Assembly (NCBI GenBank): GCA_020056965.1
Contig: JAGVGT010000023.1
Coordinates: forward strand, 1 to 64,000
Origin: Deltaproteobacteria bacterium
GTDB lineage: Bacteria; Desulfobacterota; Desulfobulbia; Desulfobulbales; JAGXFP01
Length of the DNA: 64,000 bases
Direction: 5' to 3'
The notes beneath the pieces were generated by a model, which ran no database searches, had not been told where the DNA came from, and saw nothing but the letters and a program-made list of their open reading frames with translations. Positions 17,766 to 25,344 of this stretch are shown in pieces. The stretch's first letter is position 1. Each line of letters opens with the position of its first letter. Both the position numbers and the translations under genes were made by a program.

Positions 17766-17945
17766 GCTTGGGCCATACTTCGACAGGCTCAGTATGAACG
17801 GAATTACTGATCTTAGAATCGTTACATGGGCATCATCCTGTGTTCACGATATAATTTTACCGAGGCCTAAACCGATCGACTCAGTGTAACGGCATCAAAA
17901 TAAGTTATTCCGTTCGCCCTGAGCCTGTCGAAGGGTGGCCCAAGC
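17766..17945. repeat. Inverted-repeat element with 'CTTCGACAGGCTCAG' arms (MITE-like)
   Basis: The left arm 17766-17806 (GCTTGGGCCATACTTCGACAGGCTCAG...GAATTA) and right arm 17905-17945 are reverse complements except for a few bases, around a 98-bp AT-richer centre. The arms contain the widespread 'CTTCGACAGGCTCAG.GCGAACGG' repeat. It sits between paaK and the ACT gene. It has no coding capacity. Confidence 0.8.
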
Positions 17946-17983
17946 CCTTTGTGCCACCATTAATTGATACGGAGGCTAGAGAT

Positions 17984-18415
17984 ATGAAAGTCAAACAGGT
18001 CGCGGTTTTCCTCGAGAACAAGTCCGGCCGGCTGGCCGAGATCAGCCATTGTCTGGCGGCGGCGAACATCAACATCCGCGCCCTTTCCCTGGCCGACACC
18101 GCCGACTTCGGCATCCTCCGCATCGTCGCCGACGACACCGACAAGGCCCAGCGGGTCTTGAAGGAACAGGGCTTCACCGTCGGCATTACCGAGCTGGTGG
18201 CGGTGGCGGCCGAGGACAAGCCCGGCGGGCTCGACAAGATCCTGCAGGTGGTCAGCAAGACGGGTCTGAATGTCGAATACATGTACGCCTTCACCCAGGT
18301 GAGTGGAAAAACCGGCATGATGCTCTTCCGCTTCGAGAAACCCGACGCGGCGGTAACCGCCCTGCAGGCGGCCGGGATTAAGGTTTTGAGCGGCGAAGAA
18401 GTGCATGCTTTGTGA
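17984..18415 (+). CDS. Tandem ACT-domain amino-acid-binding protein
   Basis: A 143-residue protein made of two ACT domains (about residues 1-70 and 72-140), the second starting 'VAVAAEDKPGGLDKILQVV'. ACT pairs bind amino acids; this stand-alone type is typically found next to iorAB/paaK and branched-chain transporter genes in anaerobic bacteria, suggesting it senses the aromatic or branched amino acid feeding the operon. The start is ATG 17984 with GGAGG at 17971; the ORF-track start lies inside the repeat. It is likely cotranscribed with paaK despite the intervening repeat. Confidence 0.9.
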   Translation: MKVKQVAVFLENKSGRLAEISHCLAAANINIRALSLADTADFGILRIVADDTDKAQRVLKEQGFTVGITELVAVAAEDKPGGLDKILQVVSKTGLNVEYMYAFTQVSGKTGMMLFRFEKPDAAVTALQAAGIKVLSGEEVHAL

Positions 18416-18488
18416 AAAATGGCGGTATGACACCTGGTAAATTTAGTGACTTGTTTGAGTTGCCAAGTTGCACGCCACAGAGGATGAA

Positions 18489-19109
18489 ATGACACTGCCC
18501 GAAACCATCTCAGTGGCAAAAGACATTTTGCTTGGAATTGCTGGAGCGACAACAGCTATTGTTGCTGTGCTCGGTTTGAGAAGGTGGCGTCAAGAGCTTG
18601 AAGGTAAGGCCAACTTTGAGGTAGCACGTAATTTGATTCGAGCCACCTACAGGCTAAGAGAAGCTATAAAAATTTGTCGCGCTCCGTTCTACAGCATTTA
18701 CGAGTTCCCCGAGGATTATAAAGGTGGGCCTATTGAGCCCACAGCAGAAAAAGAGACTCGTGCTTGGGCACATATATACAAAAACCGTTGGGCGCCAGTC
18801 TGGTCTGCCCTTCAAGATTTTGACTCGAACACTCTTGAGGCAGAAGCTTTGTGGGGCTCTGCAATACGAACTAAAACCGATGTAATACGAAGCTGTGTCA
18901 AAGAACTCGACATGGCTATTGACGCTATATTACGTGACAAAGCTTCTGGCGGTGGAGATTTCGCCGGTGACAAGGAATATGGCGAGGAAATGAAACAGAT
19001 AGCGGCGGGCACAAGCGACGATGAGAAGAATGAGCTAAACCAGAAAATTGCCAAAGGAATAATTGGTGTTGAAGAAGAACTACGGCGCCATTTACGACGC
19101 GGGCTGTAG
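18489..19109 (+). CDS. Unknown protein with one N-terminal membrane helix
   Basis: The 206-residue product starts at ATG 18489, preceded by AGAGGATGAA. A single hydrophobic helix lies at about residues 9-28 ('DILLGIAGATTAIVAVLGL'), followed by a soluble domain with predicted helices and no motif that I recognise ('ANFEVARNLIRATYRLREAI', 'WAPVWSALQDF'). Composition is AT-richer than the flanking operon genes and it interrupts the ACT-livK order, so it is probably acquired cargo, together with brnTA downstream. Function unknown. Confidence 0.7.
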   Translation: MTLPETISVAKDILLGIAGATTAIVAVLGLRRWRQELEGKANFEVARNLIRATYRLREAIKICRAPFYSIYEFPEDYKGGPIEPTAEKETRAWAHIYKNRWAPVWSALQDFDSNTLEAEALWGSAIRTKTDVIRSCVKELDMAIDAILRDKASGGGDFAGDKEYGEEMKQIAAGTSDDEKNELNQKIAKGIIGVEEELRRHLRRGL

Positions 19110-19124
19110 CAAGTAGGGCGCAAT

Positions 19125-19260
19125 GAACTCGTAAGGCGTAAACCCCCTTGTAGGGCGCAATAAGCGGAGCGCATTGCGCCGGATGAGTCTTGTTGTAAGG
19201 CGCAACGAAGAAGCGATTGATGCGGTTCGCAGGCTCACCGCATCCTACATAGACTGAACT
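19125..19260. repeat. Dispersed 'gtagggcgcaataagc..gcgccggatgag' repeat
   Basis: Contains GTAGGGCGCAATAAGCGGAGCGCATTGCGCCGGATGAG, then GATGCGGTTCGCAGGCTCACCGCATCCTACAT. The first half recurs (often inverted) at 28805, 32415, 33219 and 33605, and the second at 31105 and 33147. A dispersed, non-coding repeat marking the edge of the brnTA insertion. Confidence 0.7.
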
Positions 19261-19301
19261 GGTCATGGTCTCATCAAGTCATCGTTAGGAGAGTCCACCA
19301 T

Positions 19302-19595
19302 ATGGACTACAATTTCGAGTGGGATCCTAAGAAGGCGCAATCGAACCTGGCGAAACATGGGGTCGCTTTCGCGGAGGCTTCGACAGTTTTTCGGGATTCC
19401 CGCGCACTGAACCTGTACGATCCAGATCACAGTGAATCAGAAGACCGGTGGATTACGCTGGGGATCTCCGGTTTAGGGCGACTCCTGCTGGTCTGCCACA
19501 CCTTCAATGAAGAATCGGACGAAACTGTGACGATTCGTATATACTCCGCACGTCGAGCGACATCGAACGAAACCCGGAACTACGAAGAGGCCTGA
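19302..19595 (+). CDS. brnT: BrnT-family ribonuclease toxin
   Basis: A 97-residue type II toxin of the BrnT (RelE-like fold) family. It carries the signature 'FEWDPKKAQSNLAKHGVAFAEASTVF', 'HSESEDRWITLGIS' and 'IRIYSARRATSNETRNYEE', with the usual toxin length. Expected to cleave RNA and slow growth when free. The partner brnA follows after a single base. It lies in the insertion splitting the ACT-liv gene order. Confidence 0.93.
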   Translation: MDYNFEWDPKKAQSNLAKHGVAFAEASTVFRDSRALNLYDPDHSESEDRWITLGISGLGRLLLVCHTFNEESDETVTIRIYSARRATSNETRNYEEA

Positions 19596-19596
19596 G

Positions 19597-19797
19597 ATGA
19601 GAGAAGAATACGATTTTTCCAAAGCTGAAAGGGGCAAGTTCTTTAGGCCGGAGGCAAGAATAAACCTCCCAGTGTACCTTGATGAAGAGGTGCAAGCCTT
19701 TGTGCAGGCCATCGCCGAGAAACGTCACACCGACCTATCCACGGTGGTCAATCAGTTGTTGCGAGGCGATATGCAGATTGCGGACGCCGTGAAGTGA
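19597..19797 (+). CDS. brnA: BrnA-family antitoxin
   Basis: A 66-residue antitoxin with the BrnA opening 'REEYDFSKAERGKFFRP' followed by a short ribbon-helix-helix-like segment ('INLPVYLDEEVQAFVQAIAEK', 'LSTVVNQLLRGD'). It binds BrnT and represses the shared promoter in characterised systems. Shorter than many BrnA proteins but the core is complete. Confidence 0.88.
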   Translation: MREEYDFSKAERGKFFRPEARINLPVYLDEEVQAFVQAIAEKRHTDLSTVVNQLLRGDMQIADAVK

Positions 19798-19886
19798 TAA
19801 AGCGGTGCGCATAAACCATGTTCAACAGGTTCCCGTCACTTAATCAAACGGCGGGCTGGTGATAAAAAAACCAAAGGAGGAGTAAG

Positions 19887-21035
19887 GTGAAGAAGGTACT
19901 CAACACAGTTATGGCAACCATGGTGGCCGGAGCTTTCCTGCTGCCGACCGCCGCTCTGGCCGAAACCATCAAGGTTGGCGCCATCCTGGCCGTCACCGGC
20001 GGCGCTTCCTTCCTGGGCGCGCCCGAGGCGCGGACCCTGGAGATGCTGGCCGAAGAGATCAACGCCAAAGGCGGCGTCAAGGGCAACAAGATCGAGCTGA
20101 TCATCAAGGATTCCGGCGGCAGCCCGGAGAAGGCCATCTCCTTTGCCAAGCAGCTGATCGAGGAGGACAAGGTCTTCGCCATCATCGGGCCGTCCACCAC
20201 CGGTGAGACCATGAAGATCAAGCAGATCGCCGAGGACGGCAAGACCATCCTCCTTTCCTGCGCCGCCGCCGAGGTAATCGTTAACCCGGTTGCCAAGTAC
20301 GTCTTCAAGACCCCGCAGAAGGATAGCGATGCGGTCAAGTGGATCTTTGAGGCCATGAAGGAGAAGAAGATCTCCAAGATCGCTGTGCTGACCGGTAACG
20401 ACGGTTTCGGCAGCGCCGGCAAGGCCCAGCTGGAAGCAGCCGCCCCGGAAGCGGGCATGCAGATCCTCGCCTCCGAGGTCTATGACAAGGGCGCCACCGA
20501 CCTTTCCGCCGTGGTAGCCAAGCTGATGGCCAACAAGGAGATCCAGGCGGTGGTCAACTGGTCCATCGTGCCGGCCCAGGGCATCCTGGCCAAGAACATG
20601 CGCCAGGCCGGTTGGGACGTGCCGCTCTTCCAGAGCCACGGCTTCGGCAACATCAAGTACGTTGACGCCAGCGGCGCCGCCGCCGAGGGCATCATCTTCC
20701 CGGCCGGGCGGTTGCTGGCCCCCGAGTTGTTGGCCGCCAACAACCCCCAGAAGGCCCCGCTGATGAAGTATAAGGCCGACTACGAGGCCAAGTTCAAGGA
20801 GCCGGTTTCCACCTTCGGCGGCCATGCCTATGACGCCTTCAAGATCCTCTGCATGGCCATCGAGAGCGCCGGGACCGACCGCGAGAAGGCCCGCACCGCC
20901 ATCGAGAACATCAAGGGCTTCGCCGGTACCGGCGGCGTCTTCAACTTCTCGGCCACCGACCACAACGGTCTCGCCCATGACGCCTTCGCCATGTGGACCG
21001 TCAAGGGTGGTAAGTTCGTGCCGTACGGGAAGTAA
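19887..21035 (+). CDS. livK: Branched-chain/aromatic amino-acid ABC transporter substrate-binding protein
   Basis: Periplasmic type I solute-binding protein, 382 residues, with a signal peptide (residues 1-25, ending 'AALAE') and the family blocks 'VGAILAVTGGASFLGAPEA', 'DSGGSPEKAISFAKQLIEED', 'IIGPSTTGETM' and 'FGGHAYDAFKIL'. GGAGGAG precedes the ATG. First gene of a complete LivKHMGF importer. Because it follows iorAB-paaK-ACT, aromatic amino acids or their keto acids are as plausible as leucine-type substrates. Confidence 0.94.
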   Translation: MKKVLNTVMATMVAGAFLLPTAALAETIKVGAILAVTGGASFLGAPEARTLEMLAEEINAKGGVKGNKIELIIKDSGGSPEKAISFAKQLIEEDKVFAIIGPSTTGETMKIKQIAEDGKTILLSCAAAEVIVNPVAKYVFKTPQKDSDAVKWIFEAMKEKKISKIAVLTGNDGFGSAGKAQLEAAAPEAGMQILASEVYDKGATDLSAVVAKLMANKEIQAVVNWSIVPAQGILAKNMRQAGWDVPLFQSHGFGNIKYVDASGAAAEGIIFPAGRLLAPELLAANNPQKAPLMKYKADYEAKFKEPVSTFGGHAYDAFKILCMAIESAGTDREKARTAIENIKGFAGTGGVFNFSATDHNGLAHDAFAMWTVKGGKFVPYGK

Positions 21036-21058
21036 GTCTGGAGTAGTTTGAGTTTGTT

Positions 21059-21098
21059 GCCGCCGTCATCGCCAATAGGGGATGACGGCGGCTGTTTT
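21059..21098 (+). terminator. Hairpin with short T-run between livK and livH
   Basis: A perfect 12-bp stem GCCGCCGTCATC / GATGACGGCGGC with a 10-nt loop, followed by TGTTTT. It lies 24 bp after the livK stop and could give partial termination or stabilise a livK-only mRNA, a common way to make more binding protein than permease. Confidence 0.75.
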
Positions 21099-21224
21099 GA
21101 AGTTTAAAGTGTGGGGTGGAACAAACAGTTGCTCCACCGTAGACTTTAGACTTTGGCGACAGATCGATGCGGTGGATGCGTTGCGCTCCATTCACCCTAC
21201 TTTTACTCAAGGCTCCATCCCTTC

Positions 21225-22115
21225 ATGACTCCCGAACTCTTCGTCCAGTACATCTTCGCCGGGCTGACCTATGGCATCATCTATGCCATCGTCGCCATCG
21301 GCTTCAACATCATTTACAACACCACCGGGATCATCAACTTCGCCCAGGGCGAGTTCGTCATGCTGGGCGGGATGCTGGCGGTTTCACTGAGCAAGCTGTT
21401 CCCGCTGCCCCTGGCCATCGTCCTGGCGGTGCTGATCACCATGGCGGTGGGGGCCTTGATCGAGATGGTCTTCATCCGCTGGCTGGACCGGCCCTCGGTG
21501 CTGCGGATGATCATCATCACCATCGGCATCTCGATCTTGAGCCGCGAGGCGGCCCTGCATATCTGGGGCGAGTCGGTCCGCTCGCTGCCCTACTTTGTCG
21601 GCAACGAGGTTTCGGCCGTGGCCATCCTGGGGGCGCGGGTCTCGCCGCAGGTGCTCTGGGTCATGGGGGTCTGCACGGTGATGGTGGTGGCCCTGAGCCT
21701 CTTCTTCCGCCACACCCTCACCGGCCAGAAGATGCAGGCCTGTTCCGCCAACCGGCGGGCCGCCACCCTTTGCGGGATCAACGCCCGCAACATGGTCACC
21801 CTTTCCTTCATGCTCTCGGCCGGGATCGGCGCCCTGGCCGGCTGCGTGATGTCGCCGATCACCTACACCTCGTACGACGTCGGCCCGGATTTGGCCATCA
21901 AGGGCTTCACGGTGGCGATCATGGGCGGCCTGGGCAACAGCATGGCGGCGGTGGCGGCGGGACTGCTGCTGGGGCTGATCGAGGCCTTCAGTATCAGCGT
22001 CCTGCCCCTGGCCTTTAAAGACGCCATCGCCATCGGGATTCTGCTGCTGATCCTCTTCGTCCGGCCCCATGGCCTGTTCGGCAAGAAAGAAGCTGCCGGG
22101 TTGAAGGAGTTTTAG
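21225..22115 (+). CDS. livH: Branched-chain amino-acid ABC transporter permease LivH
   Basis: Inner-membrane permease, 296 residues, with about eight hydrophobic segments. The LivH signature 'NTTGIINFAQGEFVMLGGM' is near the N-terminus and 'GLGNSMAAVAAGLLLGLIEAF' near the end. Start taken as ATG 21225 (MTPELFVQYIF), the family's usual beginning; the ORF-track extension to 21153 is non-homologous. 190 bp separate it from livK, including the hairpin at 21059. Confidence 0.94.
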   Translation: MTPELFVQYIFAGLTYGIIYAIVAIGFNIIYNTTGIINFAQGEFVMLGGMLAVSLSKLFPLPLAIVLAVLITMAVGALIEMVFIRWLDRPSVLRMIIITIGISILSREAALHIWGESVRSLPYFVGNEVSAVAILGARVSPQVLWVMGVCTVMVVALSLFFRHTLTGQKMQACSANRRAATLCGINARNMVTLSFMLSAGIGALAGCVMSPITYTSYDVGPDLAIKGFTVAIMGGLGNSMAAVAAGLLLGLIEAFSISVLPLAFKDAIAIGILLLILFVRPHGLFGKKEAAGLKEF

Positions 22116-22118
22116 CCG

Positions 22119-23183
22119 ATGAAACGCTATCTGCCCCTGCTGGCCCTCCTGGCCGTAGTGATCTTCGTCCAGCTCCTGACCGGCTGGACCGAGACCGGCT
22201 TCTATTTGACCCAGCTGACCATGAGCGCCTATTACTCGCTGGTGATCATCGGCCTCTGTCTGCTGATGGGTTACGCCGGCCAGATTTCCCTGGGCCACGC
22301 CGGCTTTTTCGCCATCGGCGGCTACACCTCGGCGATTCTGACCACCCATAATCTGACCCCCATGAAAGACCAGGCGCTAGTGGTGCTGCTGGCCAAGGTC
22401 GGTTGCCTGGTGGCCAGCAAGGATGAATACGGCGCGGAACTCCTGGTGGCGCAGCCCTGGGTCGCCTGTCTGCTGGCGGTGACGGCGGCCACCCTGGTCG
22501 CCCTGGTATTGGGTGGGCCGGTTTTGAAATTGAAGGGTCACTACCTGGCCATGGCCACCCTGGGCTTCGGCACCATCATCTATCGGCTGGTCCTGGCCAC
22601 CTGGCTCTGCGGCGAGGCCGACGGTATCTCCTCGGTGCCGCCCTTCCAGCTCCTGCCCGGCCTGACGGTCAGCGGCGGTTTTGGTGAACGGATCAGCAAC
22701 TATTACATCGCCTGGGGGCTGGTGGTGCTCTTCATGGTGCTGCTGATCAACCTGGTCCACTCCCGGGCCGGCCGCGCCTTGCGGGCCATCCATGGCGCCG
22801 AGGATGCCGCCAACGCCATGGGCGTCAACACCGCCCGTTTCAAGCTGACCATCTTCGTGCTGAGCGCGGCCGTGGCCGCCCTGGCCGGGGTCTTCCTCAC
22901 CCACTACAACGGCGGGATCGGCCCCTCCGAGGCGGGGATCATGAAGTCGGTGCGCTACGTGGCCATCGTTGCGGTGGGCGGCATGGCCAGCATCTGGGGG
23001 GCGCTGATCATGGGGACCCTGTTGAATTTCCTGTCGATGCGCGGGGTCTTCGGCACTTATGACGACGCAGTCTTCGGGGCAATCCTGATCATTATCATGC
23101 TCTTCGCGCCGGAAGGGTTGCTGCGGTTGCAACTGTGGCCCCGGCTGAAAGAGCTGAAAAAATCCTGGGGAGGCGAAAAATGA
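22119..23183 (+). CDS. livM: Branched-chain amino-acid ABC transporter permease LivM
   Basis: Second inner-membrane permease, 354 residues. It shows 'LMGYAGQISLGHAGFFAIGGYTSA' (LivM signature), a central loop 'LKGHYLAMATLGFG', 'SRAGRALRAIHGAEDAANAMGVN' coupling helix, and 'GGMASIWGALIMGTLL'. A short extra segment (about residues 87-108) occurs in the loop after the signature. Starts 3 bp after livH and overlaps livG (ATGA). Confidence 0.93.
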   Translation: MKRYLPLLALLAVVIFVQLLTGWTETGFYLTQLTMSAYYSLVIIGLCLLMGYAGQISLGHAGFFAIGGYTSAILTTHNLTPMKDQALVVLLAKVGCLVASKDEYGAELLVAQPWVACLLAVTAATLVALVLGGPVLKLKGHYLAMATLGFGTIIYRLVLATWLCGEADGISSVPPFQLLPGLTVSGGFGERISNYYIAWGLVVLFMVLLINLVHSRAGRALRAIHGAEDAANAMGVNTARFKLTIFVLSAAVAALAGVFLTHYNGGIGPSEAGIMKSVRYVAIVAVGGMASIWGALIMGTLLNFLSMRGVFGTYDDAVFGAILIIIMLFAPEGLLRLQLWPRLKELKKSWGGEK

Positions 23184-23947
23184 CGCCAATCCTGGAAGTC
23201 CAAAACCTCAACCGCCGCTTCGGCGGCCTGCAGGCGGTGAGCGAGGTCAGCTTCGCGGTGGCCGTGGGCCAGATCAAGGCGGTGATCGGCCCCAACGGCG
23301 CCGGCAAGACCACTCTCTTCAACCTGATCTCCGGGACAATTCCCGCCGATTCCGGCCAGGTCATCTTCAATGGCCAGGAAATCCAGGGGAAACAACCCTG
23401 GCAGATCGCCACGGCCGGGATGGCCCGCACCTACCAGAACATCAAGCTCTTTCCGGGCATGACCGCCCTGGAGAACGTCATGGTCGGCCGCCATTGCCGG
23501 ACCACGGCCGGCTTTGCCGCCGGGATGCTTAACCTGCCCTGGACCTGGAAAGAGGAGCGGGAGATTCGCGAGAAATCGCTGGAGCTGCTGGAATTGCTGG
23601 AGATTGGTGACCTGGCCCAGGTGGAGGCCACCAGCCTGGCCTTTGGCCAGCAGCGGGCCGTGGAGTTCGCCCGGGCCCTGGCCGCCGAACCCAGTCTGCT
23701 GCTCCTGGACGAACCGGCCGCCGGCCTTAACATGCACGAGACCGGTGAGGTGGCGCGACTGATCAGCAAGATCCGCGACCGGGGGGTGACGGTGCTGCTG
23801 GTCGAGCACGACATGTCGCTGGTCATGGACATCTCCGACGAGATCGTCGTCCTCTGCTTCGGCCAGAAGATCGCCGAGGACGTGCCCACCGCCATCCAGC
23901 ACAACCCGGAGGTGATTCGGATTTACCTGGGGGATGGCGATGTTTGA
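23180..23947 (+). CDS. livG: Branched-chain amino-acid ABC transporter ATP-binding protein LivG
   Basis: ATPase subunit of 255 residues with Walker A 'GPNGAGKTT', the LivG-type signature 'LAFGQQRAVEFARALA', Walker B 'LLLLDEPAAGL' and switch histidine in 'LLVEHDMSLVM'. True start is ATG 23180, overlapping the livM stop; the ORF-track start is inside livM. The C-terminal 'IAEDVPTAIQHNPEVIRIYLGDGD' is typical. Confidence 0.95.
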   Translation: MTPILEVQNLNRRFGGLQAVSEVSFAVAVGQIKAVIGPNGAGKTTLFNLISGTIPADSGQVIFNGQEIQGKQPWQIATAGMARTYQNIKLFPGMTALENVMVGRHCRTTAGFAAGMLNLPWTWKEEREIREKSLELLELLEIGDLAQVEATSLAFGQQRAVEFARALAAEPSLLLLDEPAAGLNMHETGEVARLISKIRDRGVTVLLVEHDMSLVMDISDEIVVLCFGQKIAEDVPTAIQHNPEVIRIYLGDGDV

Positions 23948-23967
23948 AGTCAGCACAATCTTGCCAA

Positions 23968-24238
23968 GGCGTCATTGCGAGGAGCAACGCGACGAAGCAG
24001 GTAAGCGACGTGAGGAGACTCCGATCTCCTCGCGCTCGGGAAAGACTGGCCTTGGTTGCCTCTGCCATGAGATTGCCGCGGTCATTCCATTCCCTCGCAA
24101 TGACGGGGCAGTCTGCTACTTCACCACCCCAGGTACGTCATTGCGAGGAGCGAAGCGACGAAGCAATCTCACGACCCAGCCACCCGAGTTGACGCCAGAG
24201 ATTGTCGCGTCGGGTCTGACGCCCCTCCTCGCAATGAC
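23968..24238. repeat. Two tandem 'GTCATTGCGAGGAGCGAAGCGACGAAGCAATCTC' inverted-repeat elements
   Basis: Element 1 runs from GTCATTGCGAGGAGCAACGCGACGAAGCA (about 23970) to CCCTCGCAATGAC (24108). Element 2 runs from GTCATTGCGAGGAGCGAAGCGACG (about 24136) to CCTCGCAATGAC (24238). Each can fold on itself, ends in inverted copies of the same 12-mer and has no coding potential. They separate livG from livF, which are otherwise expected to abut. Another copy is at 35676-35772. Confidence 0.85.
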
Positions 24239-24252
24239 AAACGGTGTCCACC

Positions 24253-24969
24253 ATGCTTAAAATCAAAAACCTCGAAGCCGGTTACGGCAAACTGCGGGTC
24301 TTAAAGAAGATCTCCCTGCACGTCGAGCCGGGCGAGATCGTCACCCTGATCGGGGCCAACGGCGCCGGCAAGACCACCCTCTTGAACACCATCTCCGGGC
24401 TGATCCGGGCCAGCGGCGGCGAGATCACCCTCAAGGGCGAGAACATCACCAAGCTGGCCGCAGAGAAGATCGTCGCCCGGGGCTGCTCCCTGGTCCCCGA
24501 GGGGCGCCAGGTCTTCGCCCCGATGAGCGTGCGCGAGAACCTGATCCTGGGCGGCTACGTCCAGCACGCCAAGGGCAACAAGCAGTTCCGCGACTACCTG
24601 GAGCACGTCTTCGAGCTCTTCCCGGTCTTGCGGGAGCGCCAAGAGCAGCTGGCCGGCACCCTGTCGGGCGGCGAGCAGCAGATGTTGGCCATGGGCCGTG
24701 CCTTGATGGCCAGACCCGCCCTGATCATGCTCGACGAGCCCTCCACCGGCCTCGCGCCCCTGGTGGTCAAGGCCATCTTCGGGGTGATCCGCCAGATGCG
24801 CGCGGAAGGCAACACCGTACTGCTGATCGAGCAGAACGCCAAGGCCGCCCTGGCCGTGGCCGATCGCGGCTACGTCCTGGAAACCGGCAAGATCATCGTT
24901 CAGGGCGCGGCCGCCGACCTGCTGGCCAACAAGGATGTGCAACGCGCTTATCTGGGGCGGGAAGTATAA
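24253..24969 (+). CDS. livF: Branched-chain amino-acid ABC transporter ATP-binding protein LivF
   Basis: Second ATPase subunit, 238 residues: Walker A 'GANGAGKTT', 'RGCSLVPEGRQVFAPMSVRENL' (LivF hallmark), signature 'LSGGEQQMLAMGRALM', Walker B 'LIMLDEPSTGLAP'. Start ATG 24253 directly after the repeat block, with no clear ribosome binding site; the repeat insertion has probably replaced the normal translation initiation context. Confidence 0.94.
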   Translation: MLKIKNLEAGYGKLRVLKKISLHVEPGEIVTLIGANGAGKTTLLNTISGLIRASGGEITLKGENITKLAAEKIVARGCSLVPEGRQVFAPMSVRENLILGGYVQHAKGNKQFRDYLEHVFELFPVLRERQEQLAGTLSGGEQQMLAMGRALMARPALIMLDEPSTGLAPLVVKAIFGVIRQMRAEGNTVLLIEQNAKAALAVADRGYVLETGKIIVQGAAADLLANKDVQRAYLGREV

Positions 24970-25047
24970 CCGAGGCTGGTTAAAGGGCTGGGCGCCATCA
25001 ATGACTGACCCGCCCGGGTCACCCATTTGTTCAAGGCATCTCTACCC

Positions 25048-25323
25048 TCACATCCCCACCGTAAACATCGCTTCCAGGTCGTGCCGGGAAAAGGCCTTGA
25101 AGGCCAGCATGGTTTCGGTCTTCACAATCGCCTCGATGGGCAATAACCGGTCGGTGACCAGGGTGGCCAGATCATCGTTGCTCGCCACCCGGACGATGGC
25201 GACCAGATCGTAATTGCCGCTGACCGAATAGACCTCGGAGATACCCGCCATTTCGGCCAGGGTCTCGGCCACCTTGTTGATCTGGCTCCTTTGCGTATTG
25301 ATCAGGATAATCGCGGTAACCAT
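25048..25323 (-). CDS. Stand-alone Lrp/AsnC effector-binding (RAM) domain protein
   Basis: The 91-residue product corresponds to the C-terminal ligand-binding domain of Lrp/AsnC regulators ('AIILINTQRSQINKVAETLAEMAGISEVYSVSGNYDLVAIVRV') and lacks the DNA-binding helix-turn-helix. Such stand-alone RAM proteins bind amino acids and form ring-like oligomers. It is convergent to livF, so it may sense the imported amino acid. ATG follows AGGGAGG-type purines on the minus strand. Confidence 0.9.
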   Translation of the reverse strand: MVTAIILINTQRSQINKVAETLAEMAGISEVYSVSGNYDLVAIVRVASNDDLATLVTDRLLPIEAIVKTETMLAFKAFSRHDLEAMFTVGM

Positions 25324-25344
25324 CTTCCCTCCTTGAATTGATAA

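Noticed and set aside
23968-24238. CRISPR array
   Set aside because: The repeats are inverted, only two units, with no regular spacers and no cas genes anywhere in the window.
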